Counted from the first letter of the stretch, positions 18,817-27,076 are shown. The stretch is DNA of 64,000 nt from Bisbaumannia pacifica (GCF_007989625.1 NZ_BJUK01000011.1:1-64000); one strand, 5' to 3'. The notes: generated from the sequence alone by a model not told the origin. Made by a program: numbers and translations.

Positions 18817-19077
18817 CTCGCCCCACGGGAGGGCATCGCCCCTCCCTATAGCGCCAGCGAGGCCAACGGTCGCTACGACACCTCGCTACTGGCCCGGCAG
18901 TAGCTCGCCCCACGGGAGGGCATCGCCCCTCCCTATGGCGCCAGCGAGGCCAACGGTCGCTACGACACCTCGCTGCTGGCCCGGCAGTAACTCGCCCAAC
19001 GGGAGGGCATCGCCCCTCCCTATGGCGCCAGCGAGGCCAACGGTCGCTACGACACCTCGCTGCTGGCCCGGCAGTAG
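18764..19077 (+). repeat. 87-bp tandem repeat of the slt 3' end (four copies)
   Basis: Copies start at 18764 (inside slt), 18851, 18938 and 19025. Each encodes (S/G)ASEANGRYDTSLLARQ plus a stop; the stops at 18814, 18901, 18988 and 19075 are TAG, TAG, TAA, TAG. The unit is exactly 29 codons, so all copies are in frame with slt behind its stop. Between copies lies a hairpin (GGGAGGG, CCCTCCC). Copies two to four differ by only a few bases, suggesting recent amplification. Confidence 0.92.
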
Positions 19078-19080
19078 CAA

Positions 19081-19118
19081 AAAATCAAGGGGGCGCCTTG
19101 TGGCGCCTCCTTGATTTT
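19081..19118. terminator. Bidirectional terminator between slt repeats and the LysE gene
   Basis: Long hairpin with arms AAAATCAAGG(GG)GCGCC and GGCGCC(T)CCTTGATTTT around a TTGT loop, with A/T-rich tracts on both sides. It can terminate slt on the plus strand and the exporter gene on the minus strand. Confidence 0.88.
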
Positions 19119-19136
19119 CTTTCCCCCCACACTTGC

Positions 19137-19781
19137 TCAGGGGCGCTGGCTAAGCGCCAGCTTGATGCCGAAGGCCACCATCACCGCCCCGGTCACCCCA
19201 TCCAGGCCGCTGGCCACCCAGCGCCTGGCCAGCCAGCGGCCGGCGCTCCCCACCATCAGGACGATGCCGATCTGCCAGAGATTGGCGATCACGAAGTGCA
19301 CCCCGGCCAAAAACAGCGACTTGACCAGGGCCGGGTCCCCGGGGGCGATAAACTGCGGCAGGAAGGCCATATAGAAGATCACCGTCTTGGGGTTAAGCAC
19401 GTTGGAGAGAAAGCCTTCCCGCAACGGCTGCCAGGCCGGCACCGCCTGAGCTCGGGTCGCGCCGATACCGGGCAGCGGCAGCGGGCGACCGCGCCGGGCG
19501 CTCCGCAGGCTCTGCACCCCCAGCCAGATCAGGTAGGCGGCACCGGCCAGCTTGAGCAGCGAGAAGGCCCAGGCCGACTGCAACAGGATCAGCGAGATCC
19601 CCAGCGCCGAGACGGCGGCATGCACGAAGAGGCCACTGCAGATCGCCAGGCTGGTCAAGATGCCATCGCGGACGCCACCACGGCTGGCGTTACGGATCAC
19701 CAGCAGGGTATCGACCCCGGGGCTCAGGGTCAGCAGGGTGATGGCCACCAGGAAGGGCCAGAACTGATCGTCGATCCACAT
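19137..19781 (-). CDS. LysE/RhtB-family amino-acid exporter
   Basis: 214 residues with about six hydrophobic segments. The N-terminal region TLLTLSPGVDTLLVIRNASRGG carries the conserved SPGPD/SPGVD motif of the RhtB group, and LLKLAGAAYLIWLGVQSLRS is the family's third-helix pattern. It probably exports an amino acid or related metabolite across the inner membrane; the substrate is unknown. It starts three bases after the stop of the 2OG-Fe oxygenase gene, indicating an operon. Confidence 0.9.
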   Translation of the reverse strand: MWIDDQFWPFLVAITLLTLSPGVDTLLVIRNASRGGVRDGILTSLAICSGLFVHAAVSALGISLILLQSAWAFSLLKLAGAAYLIWLGVQSLRSARRGRPLPLPGIGATRAQAVPAWQPLREGFLSNVLNPKTVIFYMAFLPQFIAPGDPALVKSLFLAGVHFVIANLWQIGIVLMVGSAGRWLARRWVASGLDGVTGAVMVAFGIKLALSQRP

Positions 19782-19784
19782 GAC

Positions 19785-20624
19785 TCAGAGTACCCCCAGT
19801 TCGCGCAGCCGCTCCTTGAGGTAGCTGTCGGCGGTATGCCGCTCGGAGAGCACCACCTCGGGGCGCGGGTGCAGAAACAGCGGCAGCGACAGCCGTGACT
19901 GTTCCCGAGCCGGCCCGCGGGGATTGACCACCCGATGGGTGGTCGAGGGGAAATAGCCGCGGGAGGCCTCCTCGAGCATGTCTCCCACATTGATCACCAA
20001 CTGGCCCGGGTCGCAGGGCACCGCCAGCCACTCCCCTTCTCGGCTGCGTACCTCCAGGCCCGGTTCGTTGGCCGCCGGCAGCACCGTGATCAGATTGATG
20101 TCCTCGTGGGCCGCGGCGCGCACCGCCCCGGGCACCTCATCGCCACGCAACGGCGGGTAGTGCAGCACCCGCAGCAGGGTCTGCTGGCTGCCCTCGATCA
20201 TCCGCGACAGGGGCTCCCGGTAGTGGACGGCGATCTCCGCCGGCGTCTCCGCCTCGATCCAGCCCAGCAGGGTCGCCGCCAGGGCCTCGGCGCGGCGGTA
20301 GTAGTCGAGGATCTCGTCGCGCAGCGACGGGGGAATCCGCCCCCAGGGGTAGACGTGGTAGTACTCCTTGAGATCCTTGACGCTCTGCCCCTTGGCGGTC
20401 TCGGAGACCTCCGGGGGAAAATAGCCATCCTGATGACGAGGATCATAGCGCCAGGCCTCGGCATCGCCACCGGCGAAGAAGGCCAGCCAGTGACGATAGA
20501 TGGAGGTCAGCAGCGACGGCGGCAGCGGGTGATGACGCAGCACCGCGAAACCGGTCTCGCGCAGCGAGGCGACGAAACGTTGACGGGCGTCATCCTGGGT
20601 AAAATCGACGTTCTGGACGCGCAT
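19785..20624 (-). CDS. 2-oxoglutarate/Fe(II)-dependent oxygenase (isopenicillin N synthase-like)
   Basis: 279 residues. The double-stranded beta-helix iron site is visible: His and Asp in AAHEDINLITVLPA near residue 172 and the distal His in STTHRVVNPRG near residue 228. The 2-oxoglutarate-binding Arg and Ser follow in SRLSLPLFLHP, with GDMLEEAS between. The N-terminus has the GFAVLRHHPLP pattern of the DIOX_N domain. The substrate is unknown. Translationally close to the downstream LysE-type exporter (3-base gap), so it may act on a compound that is then exported. Confidence 0.87.
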   Translation of the reverse strand: MRVQNVDFTQDDARQRFVASLRETGFAVLRHHPLPPSLLTSIYRHWLAFFAGGDAEAWRYDPRHQDGYFPPEVSETAKGQSVKDLKEYYHVYPWGRIPPSLRDEILDYYRRAEALAATLLGWIEAETPAEIAVHYREPLSRMIEGSQQTLLRVLHYPPLRGDEVPGAVRAAAHEDINLITVLPAANEPGLEVRSREGEWLAVPCDPGQLVINVGDMLEEASRGYFPSTTHRVVNPRGPAREQSRLSLPLFLHPRPEVVLSERHTADSYLKERLRELGVL

Positions 20625-20804
20625 GGGTTTTCCATCTACAGTGATTTCGGGGCATTCGTGCGGGGTGCCGAGTCCCTATCTTGACGCAACCCCGCTGCTG
20701 ATGCACCATCGATTGCGTTGGTTTGCAAGATGAAAGTCGTCAGTTGTTGATCGATCCTTCGAGACTCCCAGTGCGCCTTCTTCTTCGCGTCAGCCACGCA
20801 CTAC

Positions 20805-20832
20805 GGGGTGGAGTTCCCTAGGAAGCCACCCC
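20805..20832 (+). promoter_or_regulatory. Leader hairpin of the cold-shock gene
   Basis: Perfect 7-bp arms GGGGTGG and CCACCCC with a 14-base loop that itself contains TTCC-CTAG-GGAA-like pairing, about 33 bases upstream of the start codon. Long structured 5' leaders are typical of cspA-type mRNAs. The wider 20625-20865 interval holds no gene. Confidence 0.5.
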
Positions 20833-20865
20833 AGCAACATTATTTCGCTAGTAAGGAATTCGACG

Positions 20866-21072
20866 ATGGCAACTGGCACTGTCAAGTGGTTCAACGACAC
20901 CAAAGGCTACGGCTTCATCTCTCCGGATGACGGTGGCGATGACCTCTTTGCCCACTTCTCCGAAATCCAGGCCGATGGCTTCAAGACCCTGCAAGATGGT
21001 CAGAAGGTCTCCTTCGACGTCACCCAGGGCAAGAAGGGCCTCCAGGCCTCCAACATCCGCGTCGAAGGCTAA
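20866..21072 (+). CDS. Cold-shock protein, CspA family
   Basis: 68 residues, a single cold-shock domain. RNP-1 is [10 protein letters not shown] near residues 15-24 and RNP-2 is DLFAHFSEI near residues 28-36; the protein opens [11 protein letters not shown] as usual. It binds single-stranded RNA and DNA as an RNA chaperone. AAGGA lies eight bases before the ATG. The gene stands alone with a ~240-bp upstream region and its own strong terminator. Cold induction cannot be told from sequence, as many paralogues are constitutive. Confidence 0.95.
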   Translation: MATGTVKWFNDTKGYGFISPDDGGDDLFAHFSEIQADGFKTLQDGQKVSFDVTQGKKGLQASNIRVEG

Positions 21073-21125
21073 GCCGAGACTCGGACGCCAGTTGTCGTCC
21101 CCCGCGGTACGCAAATGGCACTAAC

Positions 21126-21153
21126 AGAAAGGTCCGCCTCGGCGGACCTTTCT
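21126..21153 (+). terminator. Terminator of the cold-shock gene
   Basis: 13-bp perfect arms (AGAAAGGTCCGCC and its complement) around a two-base centre, ending in a pyrimidine-rich run. It also faces the minus-strand lipoprotein gene and could serve both. Confidence 0.88.
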
Positions 21154-21176
21154 GCGTTCTGGCAAGCCGCAAAGCC

Positions 21177-21734
21177 TCAGGGTGCCGCCGGCTCGGACGA
21201 TGACTCGGACGACTCCAGCACATCATCGAGCAGCTCCTGGGTATCGCTGCCCGGGGCCTGACGCTCGGCCTCCTGGAACTGCTCGTCGATCTGCCGCTGG
21301 GCCTCCTCGAAGCGCCGCTCGGTCTCCTCCAGGAACTCGTCGATCTCGGCATCGGTGGTCTCACCGGGCATGGCCTCCTGGCTCTCCAGGGTCTCCTGCG
21401 AGGCGGACTCGGGGGCCTCGGCCGGACGACTCTCCTCCTCACCGGCCTCCGGGGCCGTCGGCTCCTCTTCGGTCGCGGTTACCTCTTCGGTCGCGGTTAC
21501 CTCTTCGGTCGCGGTTGCCTCTTCGGCCGCGGTTGCCTCTTCGGTCGCGGTTGCCTCTTCGGTCACGGTTTCCTCCTCGATCACCGTTTCCTGAGAGGCC
21601 GTGGAGGTCGCCGGCGCCTCTTCCATCACCGCCGGGGCCTCCGTGTCCTGGGTCGAGGTCTCGGCCTCCTCACCGTTGCCGCAGCCGACCAGCAACAGGG
21701 CCGCGGCCAGGGGAATCCAGGGTTTTACGCTCAT
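21177..21734 (-). CDS. Glu/Thr/Ala-rich lipoprotein of unknown function
   Basis: 185 residues. The signal peptide MSVKPWIPLAAALLLVGC ends in a lipobox (LVGC, Cys18), so a lipid-anchored protein is predicted. The mature part is very acidic. Residues around 55-90 consist of six-residue repeats of the type ATATEE/VTATEE, and the C-terminus (EFLEETERRFEEAQRQIDEQ) looks like a charged helix or coiled coil. No family is recognised. ATG 21734 was chosen because the lipobox signal begins there. The strong acidity fits a halophilic or halotolerant periplasm. Confidence 0.75.
   Translation of the reverse strand: MSVKPWIPLAAALLLVGCGNGEEAETSTQDTEAPAVMEEAPATSTASQETVIEEETVTEEATATEEATAAEEATATEEVTATEEVTATEEEPTAPEAGEEESRPAEAPESASQETLESQEAMPGETTDAEIDEFLEETERRFEEAQRQIDEQFQEAERQAPGSDTQELLDDVLESSESSSEPAAP
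21465..21572. repeat. 18-bp in-frame tandem repeat inside the lipoprotein gene (six units)
   Basis: Six consecutive 18-bp units of the form CTCTTCGGTCGCGGTTAC (plus-strand reading) at 21465, 21483, 21501, 21519, 21537 and 21555. Each codes for six residues such as VTATEE. Copy number could change without shifting the frame. Confidence 0.92.
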
Positions 21735-21840
21735 AGGGGGTCTCCAGCTTGTCGATGGCGATTCAGTCGCGAGTATCCTATTCCAGCAAAGGCCGATACA
21801 CCAAGCAAGTCGGCCGGCGATAGTCCGGCAGCCGGATGGC

Positions 21841-22536
21841 CTATTCGGCCAGGGGGGCCAGGCGAAATTCCAGCAGGCCGGTCTCGTCGCGCAGCCGCTC
21901 CACCAGGCGCCCCAGGTTCTGGCGATCATGGGTCTGTAATGTCATATGGTATTCGAAGACGCTGCCCCGCTGAGTCAGGCGGTAGCTCAGCGCCTTGATG
22001 CGAAAGCCCTGGTCGCGAATCAACCGGCGCACCTCGGCCTCTCCCGGCGTCGCCTCCACCGGGAAGGCCAGCATATGATCGGCGAAATGCTGTCCCGGCA
22101 TACGCGCCTCCACCCAGCGAAACAGCGACAGGGTCATCAGGGTGATCAGGGTCACGCTGACCGCGGGAAACAGGAAGCCGATGCCGTAGAGGATGCCGAG
22201 CGCCGCGGTCATCCAGATCGAGGCGGCGGTGGTCAGGCCGCGCACCGTCAGCCCCTCCTTGAAGATCACTCCGGCGCCGAGGAAGCCGATACCGGTCATG
22301 ATGCCCTGGGCCATGCGCGTCGGATCGGTGGTAATGGTCGTGGCGGGCAAGAGACCATTGACCCAATTTCCCTGATGGGTGGTGACGATCATCAACAGCG
22401 CCGAGGCCAGGCACACCAGGGCATGGGTGCGAAAGCCGGCGGGGCGGCCATGATAGCTGCGCTCCAGGCCAATCAGGCTGCCCGCCAGCCAGGCCGCCGC
22501 CAGATAGACCAGAATCATCACCTGCTCATGGGTCAT
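21841..22536 (-). CDS. MgtC/SapB-family membrane protein
   Basis: 231 residues. The N-terminal MgtC domain has about five hydrophobic helices with the family block LAGSLIGLERSYHGRPAGFRTHALVCLASALLM and GVIFKEGLTVRGLTTAASIWMTAALGI. A cytoplasmic C-terminal domain of ~90 residues follows, resembling the ACT-like tail found in MgtC. Relatives are linked to growth in low magnesium and to membrane potential control, but many family members have no known role. ATG 22536 follows a GGGAGGG site. Confidence 0.9.
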   Translation of the reverse strand: MTHEQVMILVYLAAAWLAGSLIGLERSYHGRPAGFRTHALVCLASALLMIVTTHQGNWVNGLLPATTITTDPTRMAQGIMTGIGFLGAGVIFKEGLTVRGLTTAASIWMTAALGILYGIGFLFPAVSVTLITLMTLSLFRWVEARMPGQHFADHMLAFPVEATPGEAEVRRLIRDQGFRIKALSYRLTQRGSVFEYHMTLQTHDRQNLGRLVERLRDETGLLEFRLAPLAE

Positions 22537-22620
22537 CGCTATCCCTCCCTTGGTCCCTGGCTCCTTCCATCATGACAAGGAGTCGACGAACCTGCCTCAA
22601 CGCTGGCAGGAACGCAACGA

Positions 22621-22652
22621 ACGAGGGCCACCCCCTGGGGAGTGGCCCTCGT
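22621..22652 (-). terminator. pepN terminator
   Basis: Perfect 11-bp arms ACGAGGGCCAC and GTGGCCCTCGT around a C/G-rich loop, about 20 bases past the pepN stop. No clear T-run is seen. Confidence 0.7.
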
Positions 22653-22672
22653 CGCACGACCGGCGGTCCGAA

Positions 22673-25309
22673 TCAGGCCAGGGCCTTCTCCACCACCTCG
22701 TAGACATTGGGCGAGAGCGCCTCGCCACGAATGCGCTCCAGTTCCCCCTTCATCAGCGCCTGGCGGGTCTCGTCGAAACGCGCCCAGCGGGTCAGCGGGG
22801 TGATGATCCGCGCGGCGATCTCCGGATTGAGGCGATTGAGCTCGATCACCACGTCGGCCAGGAGCTTGTAGCCCTCGCCATCGAGGCGGTGGAAGTTGAC
22901 CCGGTTCTGGCCGGCGAAGGCGCCGATCAGAGCGCGGACCTTGTTGGGGTTCTTCAGCGAGAAGGCCGGGTGCTGCATCAGGAACTTGACCCGCTCCAGC
23001 GCGTCTTCCTGGGGCCGGGTGACCTGGATGGTGAACCACTGATCCATCACCAGGGGGTCGTGGGCCCACTGCTCGCCGAAGGCCTTGAGGGCGGGCTCGG
23101 CCAGGTCGCCGCGCGAGCTGTGAGTGAGCAGGGTCAGGGCGGTACGCACATCGGTCATGTTGTGGCCGGCCTCGAACTGCCGCCGGGCTCGCTCGATGGC
23201 CCCCTCGTCCTCGATGCTCATCAGGTAGGAGAGCGCCACGTTCTTGAGGCTACGGCGGGCGATCTGCTCCGGCTCCGGGGCATAGGGGGCATCGCTGAGG
23301 TTGGCCTCATAAATCGCCAGGAACTCCTCACGCAACGCCAGCGCCAGGCCCTGCTTGACGAAGGTGCGGGCGGCATGAATGGCGTCCACGTCGACCACCG
23401 GCTGCTGCTCGGCGATATAGGCCTCGGAGGGCAGGGTCAGCATCTCGGCGAGCACCGCCTTGTCGTCGCTCTCCTCGCTGAGCAGGGTGCGGAAGGCCTC
23501 GATCACCCGCGAGTCCATGACCTTCTCGACGCCGTTGCGGTGGGCGGCGATCAGATCATCCAGGGCCAGCATGGCCAGGCGCTGGCCGGCATCCCAGCGG
23601 TTGAAGCCGTCGGAGTCGTTGGCCAACAGGAAGGCCAGGTCCTCGCGGCCATAGGGGAAGCGCAGCTTCACCGGCGCCGAGAAGCCACGCAGCAACGACG
23701 GCACCGGCGCCTCGGCGACGTCGGTGAAGACGAAATGCTGCTCCTCTTCGCGCAGGTGCAGCACGGCATCGGTGCCCAGCGCCTCGCCGTCCAGGGTCAG
23801 CGGCAGGTCGCGGCCGCTCTTGGTGCCCACCAGGCCCAGGCGCACCGGGATATGCAGCGGCTGCTTGTCCGGCTGGTCCGGGGTGGCCGGGGTGCGCTGG
23901 CGCAGGGTCAGGTGATACTCCCCCTTGGCATAGTCGTAGTGGCCGTTGGCATCGATCTCCGGGGTCCCGGCCTGGGCGTACCAGCGCATGAACTGGGAGA
24001 GGTCCTGGCCCGAGACCTCGGCCATGCAGCCGACGAAGTCCTCGATGGTCACCGCCTGACCGTCGAAGCGCGCGAAATAGAGATCGCTGCCGCGGCGGAA
24101 AGTCTCCCAGCCCAGCAGGTTGCGCAGCATGCGCACCACCTCGGCGCCCTTCTCGTAGATGGTCAGGGTGTAGAAGTTGCCGATCTCGATATAGTGATCC
24201 GGGCGCACCGGGTGGGCGGTGGGGCCGGCATCCTCGGCGAACTGGGCGGTGCGGAAGAAGGAGACGTCCTCGATGCGCTTGACCGGCGCCGAGTTGGTAT
24301 CGGCGCTGAAGCACTGGTCACGGAACACCGTGAAGCCCTCCTTCAGGGAGAGCTGGAACCAGTCGCGGCAGGTGACCCGGTTGCCGGACCAGTTATGGAA
24401 ATACTCGTGGGCGACGATGCCCTCGACCCGCTGGAAGGCGGCGTCGGTGGCGGTCTGGGGATGGGTCAGCACCGCCGCCGAGTTGAAGATATTGAGGCCC
24501 TTGTTCTCCATGGCCCCCATATTGAAATCGTTGACCGCGACGATCATAAAGAGGTCCAGGTCGTACTCGCGACCATAGGTCTCCTCGTCCCAGCGCATGG
24601 CACGCTTCAGCGAGGCCATGGCGTGGTCGGTCTTGCCCAGGTTCTCTTCCTCGACCCAGATCTGCAGGGTCACCTCTCGGCCGCTGGCGGTGGTGAAGCG
24701 ATCCTCGACCTTCTCCAGGTCGCCGGCCACCAGGGCGAAGAGATAGCTGGGCTTGGGATGGGGGTCTTCCCAGGTGACGAAGTGGCGGCCATTCGGCAGC
24801 TCGCCGCGCTCTACCGGGTTGCCGCCCGCCAGCAGCACCGGCTCCCGCTCGGCATCGCCGATCAGGGTGGTGGTGAAGGTGGCCATCACGTCGGGGCGAT
24901 CCGGGTAGAAGGTGATGCGCCGGAAACCCTCGGCCTCGCACTGGGTGCAGAACATGCTGCCAGAGCGATAGAGCCCCTCCAGGGCGGTATTGGCGGCGGG
25001 GTCGATCACCACCTCGGTCTCCAGGGCGAAGCGCTCCGGCACCCGGTGCACGGTCAGGCCGGTGTCGCCCTGGGTGTACTCATCCGGATTGAGCGCCTGA
25101 CCGTCGATGGCGATGCGCTCCAGCCGCAGGCCCTCGCCGTCCAGCTCCAGGGGCAGCGCTTCCTCGCCCCGCGCCGGGTTGCGCTCCAGCTGCAGCCGGG
25201 CGCTGACCTTGGTGGCCGAGGGGGCCAGGTCGAACTTCAGCTCGGTATGGGTCACGCGGTAGGCGGGGGGCTGGTAGTCGTGCAGGTAGGTCGGCTGGGG
25301 GTCTGACAT
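22673..25309 (-). CDS. pepN: Aminopeptidase N
   Basis: 878 residues, M1-family zinc aminopeptidase (E. coli PepN is 870). The substrate-anchoring exopeptidase motif GAMENKG and the zinc motif HEYFHNWSGNRVTCRDWFQLSLKE (HExxH followed 18 residues later by Glu) are both intact, with a downstream catalytic Tyr region FYTLTIYEKGAEV. It acts in the cytosol in the last stages of protein breakdown. ATG 25309 gives MSDPQPTYLHDYQPP, like other proteobacterial PepN starts. A monocistronic unit with its own terminator. Confidence 0.97.
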   Translation of the reverse strand: MSDPQPTYLHDYQPPAYRVTHTELKFDLAPSATKVSARLQLERNPARGEEALPLELDGEGLRLERIAIDGQALNPDEYTQGDTGLTVHRVPERFALETEVVIDPAANTALEGLYRSGSMFCTQCEAEGFRRITFYPDRPDVMATFTTTLIGDAEREPVLLAGGNPVERGELPNGRHFVTWEDPHPKPSYLFALVAGDLEKVEDRFTTASGREVTLQIWVEEENLGKTDHAMASLKRAMRWDEETYGREYDLDLFMIVAVNDFNMGAMENKGLNIFNSAAVLTHPQTATDAAFQRVEGIVAHEYFHNWSGNRVTCRDWFQLSLKEGFTVFRDQCFSADTNSAPVKRIEDVSFFRTAQFAEDAGPTAHPVRPDHYIEIGNFYTLTIYEKGAEVVRMLRNLLGWETFRRGSDLYFARFDGQAVTIEDFVGCMAEVSGQDLSQFMRWYAQAGTPEIDANGHYDYAKGEYHLTLRQRTPATPDQPDKQPLHIPVRLGLVGTKSGRDLPLTLDGEALGTDAVLHLREEEQHFVFTDVAEAPVPSLLRGFSAPVKLRFPYGREDLAFLLANDSDGFNRWDAGQRLAMLALDDLIAAHRNGVEKVMDSRVIEAFRTLLSEESDDKAVLAEMLTLPSEAYIAEQQPVVDVDAIHAARTFVKQGLALALREEFLAIYEANLSDAPYAPEPEQIARRSLKNVALSYLMSIEDEGAIERARRQFEAGHNMTDVRTALTLLTHSSRGDLAEPALKAFGEQWAHDPLVMDQWFTIQVTRPQEDALERVKFLMQHPAFSLKNPNKVRALIGAFAGQNRVNFHRLDGEGYKLLADVVIELNRLNPEIAARIITPLTRWARFDETRQALMKGELERIRGEALSPNVYEVVEKALA

Positions 25310-25460
25310 CGAGTCTGGCTCCTGTTCGCGAATTGGTCCCATTGTACGGCCCCGGGGACGGAAGACTCAAAGGCTGCTCGAGCAACGACAGGATCAGCCG
25401 CTGGCACACTTATTGGGAGCCCGGGGCTAACCTGGGGACAGGTCGTCGCGCGGCGGTGTT

Positions 25461-25478
25461 CCTGCCCCCAGCGCCCCT
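25461..25478. repeat. Second copy of the REP-like 18-mer
   Basis: CCTGCCCCCAGCGCCCCT, identical to 49-66. Here it forms part of an imperfect hairpin with CTGGGGACAGG about 20 bases upstream, as expected for a REP-type intergenic element. The interval 25310-25530 holds no gene. Confidence 0.5.
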
Positions 25479-25530
25479 CAGAGAGTCAAGCCTCGATAAC
25501 GCCGAACTAGGCGTTAATCAACGAACCGGA

Positions 25531-25968
25531 CTAACGCTCCAGGGGCGAGCGCGAGGCGATCCCGCGCAGCGGGCAGCGCCCCATGCCCGGCTCGGGGCGG
25601 GTATGGATCCACACCCCCAGCAGCAGCAGGCCGCCGATGATCATCACCTTGAGCCACAGCAGGCCCAGGGTGAAGAGCAGCACCAGGATGGAGACACCCA
25701 GCATCAGCACGGCGAGGCGCTTGGCCGGACGGGGGATGGCCCGCTCCCGCTCCCAGGCCACCACCGGTGGGCCGAAGCGCGGATGCTCGCGGATCCAGCC
25801 GGCGAAGCGAGGCGAGCCCCGGGAGGCCGCCCATACCGCCAGCAGCAGGAAGCAGGTGGTGGGCATCAGCGGCACGAAGACGCCGATCATGCCCAGGGCG
25901 AAGCTGATCCAGGCCACGATCAGGTAACCGGGGCGCAGCCAGCCACTCACTTCCGGGTCGTCTCGCAT
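25531..25968 (-). CDS. DUF454 (YbaN-type) inner-membrane protein
   Basis: 145 residues. The diagnostic stretch GMIGVFVPLMPTTCFLLLAVW plus FAGWIREHPRFGPPVVAWERERAIPRPAKRLAVL matches the DUF454 layout, with about four hydrophobic segments. The function of the family is unknown. It ends with a cysteine-containing tail. It diverges from the metal ABC operon, whose presumed operator lies between the two genes. Confidence 0.88.
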   Translation of the reverse strand: MRDDPEVSGWLRPGYLIVAWISFALGMIGVFVPLMPTTCFLLLAVWAASRGSPRFAGWIREHPRFGPPVVAWERERAIPRPAKRLAVLMLGVSILVLLFTLGLLWLKVMIIGGLLLLGVWIHTRPEPGMGRCPLRGIASRSPLER

Positions 25969-26001
25969 CGCCGCCCTCCTTCGGTCGCCCGCCTTACCTA
26001 G

Positions 26002-26059
26002 TTAAGCCTAGCCGGCCACGGCGTTGAAATGGGTTTTTTCCATCATAGGGCTAGGCTAA
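26002..26059. promoter_or_regulatory. Operator-like inverted repeats upstream of the metal ABC operon
   Basis: TTAAGCCTAGCC (26002-26013) is matched in inverted orientation by GGCTAGGCTAA (26049-26059). A TTGAAA hexamer (26024-26029) that could be a -35 element lies between them. The half-sites resemble the TTAGGnTAGCCTAA style of DtxR/MntR boxes. Control by a metal-sensing repressor of the DtxR/MntR group is inferred. Confidence 0.5.
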
Positions 26060-26116
26060 TCCAATAGCGGGACCCTGTCGCGGTCTCCGACGTTTCCTCC
26101 CAGCCAGGAGCCGAGC

Positions 26117-27076
26117 ATGCGTGCGACCCGATACCTCCGCGTCCTGCTACTCGTCGGCCTACTGCTGCCTTTCGCCGGCCAGGCCGATACACGCCTACAC
26201 CTGGTGGCCACCACCGGCATGATCGGTGATGTGGTGGCGATCATCGGCGGCGACCGGGTCGACGTGGAGACCCTGATGGGTCCCGGGGTCGACCCCCACC
26301 TCTACCGCCAGACGCGCCGCGATATCGTCGCCCTGACCCGCGCCGATGCGGTCTTCTGGCATGGCCTGGCCCTGGAGCTGCAGCTCGAGGAGTTCCTCGA
26401 CCGCCTGAGTGGGCACGCCCCGGTCTATGCCGTGGGCGAGGCGGTGCCGATGGAGGCGCGCCTGCCGGCCGGCGACTTCGCCGGCCAGTTCGATCCCCAT
26501 GTGTGGATGGACCCGGGCCGCTGGCGCCACGTGGTGGAGGCGATCCGCGATGCCCTGAGCGAGCTTCACCCCGCCGGGCGGGACGCCTTCGCCGCGCGTA
26601 CCGATGCCTACCTGGCCGAGCTCGCGGCCCTGGACGCCTATGCCTTAGAAGTGCTGGGCAGCCTGCCCGAGAGACGGCGCCTGCTGGTCACCGCCCATGA
26701 CGCCTTCGGCTACCTGGGCGAGGCCTATGACCTGGAGGTGGTGGGCATCCAGGGCATCTCCACCGAAAGCGAGGCGGGACTGGCGCGCATCGAGTCGCTG
26801 GTCCGCCTGCTGGTGGAGCGCCGCGTCCCGGCGATCTTCGTCGAATCCTCGGTGGCCGAGCGCAATGTGCGTGCGCTGGTGGAGGGGGCCGAAGCCCGAG
26901 GCCGAACGGTGGTCATCGGCGGTACCCTCTTCTCCGATGCCATGGGGGCGCCGGGCAGCTACGAGGGTACCTATCTGGGCATGCTCGATCATAACCTGAC
27001 CACCATCGCCCGAGCCCTGGGCGGCCAGGCTCCCCCCCGGGGACGCCTGGGTCGCCTCGCGGAGGCGCACCCATGA
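26117..27076 (+). CDS. Metal ABC transporter substrate-binding protein (TroA/MntA-like)
   Basis: 319 residues. A signal peptide (LLLVGLLLPFAGQA) of ~23 residues precedes a cluster-9 binding protein. The metal ligands align with those of TroA: His61 in LMGPGVDPHLY, His128 in FDPHVWMD, His194 in TAHDAFGYL and Asp274 in LFSDAMG. The LMGPGVDPHLY wording, and the lack of a long His-rich loop, favour a manganese/iron type over ZnuA, though zinc is not excluded. Periplasmic. Its stop overlaps the ATPase start by four bases (ATGA). Confidence 0.92.
   Translation: MRATRYLRVLLLVGLLLPFAGQADTRLHLVATTGMIGDVVAIIGGDRVDVETLMGPGVDPHLYRQTRRDIVALTRADAVFWHGLALELQLEEFLDRLSGHAPVYAVGEAVPMEARLPAGDFAGQFDPHVWMDPGRWRHVVEAIRDALSELHPAGRDAFAARTDAYLAELAALDAYALEVLGSLPERRRLLVTAHDAFGYLGEAYDLEVVGIQGISTESEAGLARIESLVRLLVERRVPAIFVESSVAERNVRALVEGAEARGRTVVIGGTLFSDAMGAPGSYEGTYLGMLDHNLTTIARALGGQAPPRGRLGRLAEAHP

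Noticed and set aside
18817-19077. Independent small gene made of the slt-tail repeats
   Set aside because: The repeats share the slt frame and are interrupted by stops; no start codon with a ribosome-binding site precedes them.
22550-25306. 918-codon plus-strand open frame
   Set aside because: It is exactly antisense to pepN, a clear M1 aminopeptidase; long shadow frames are common in GC-rich DNA, and its product is a His/Gln/Gly-rich string with no family.
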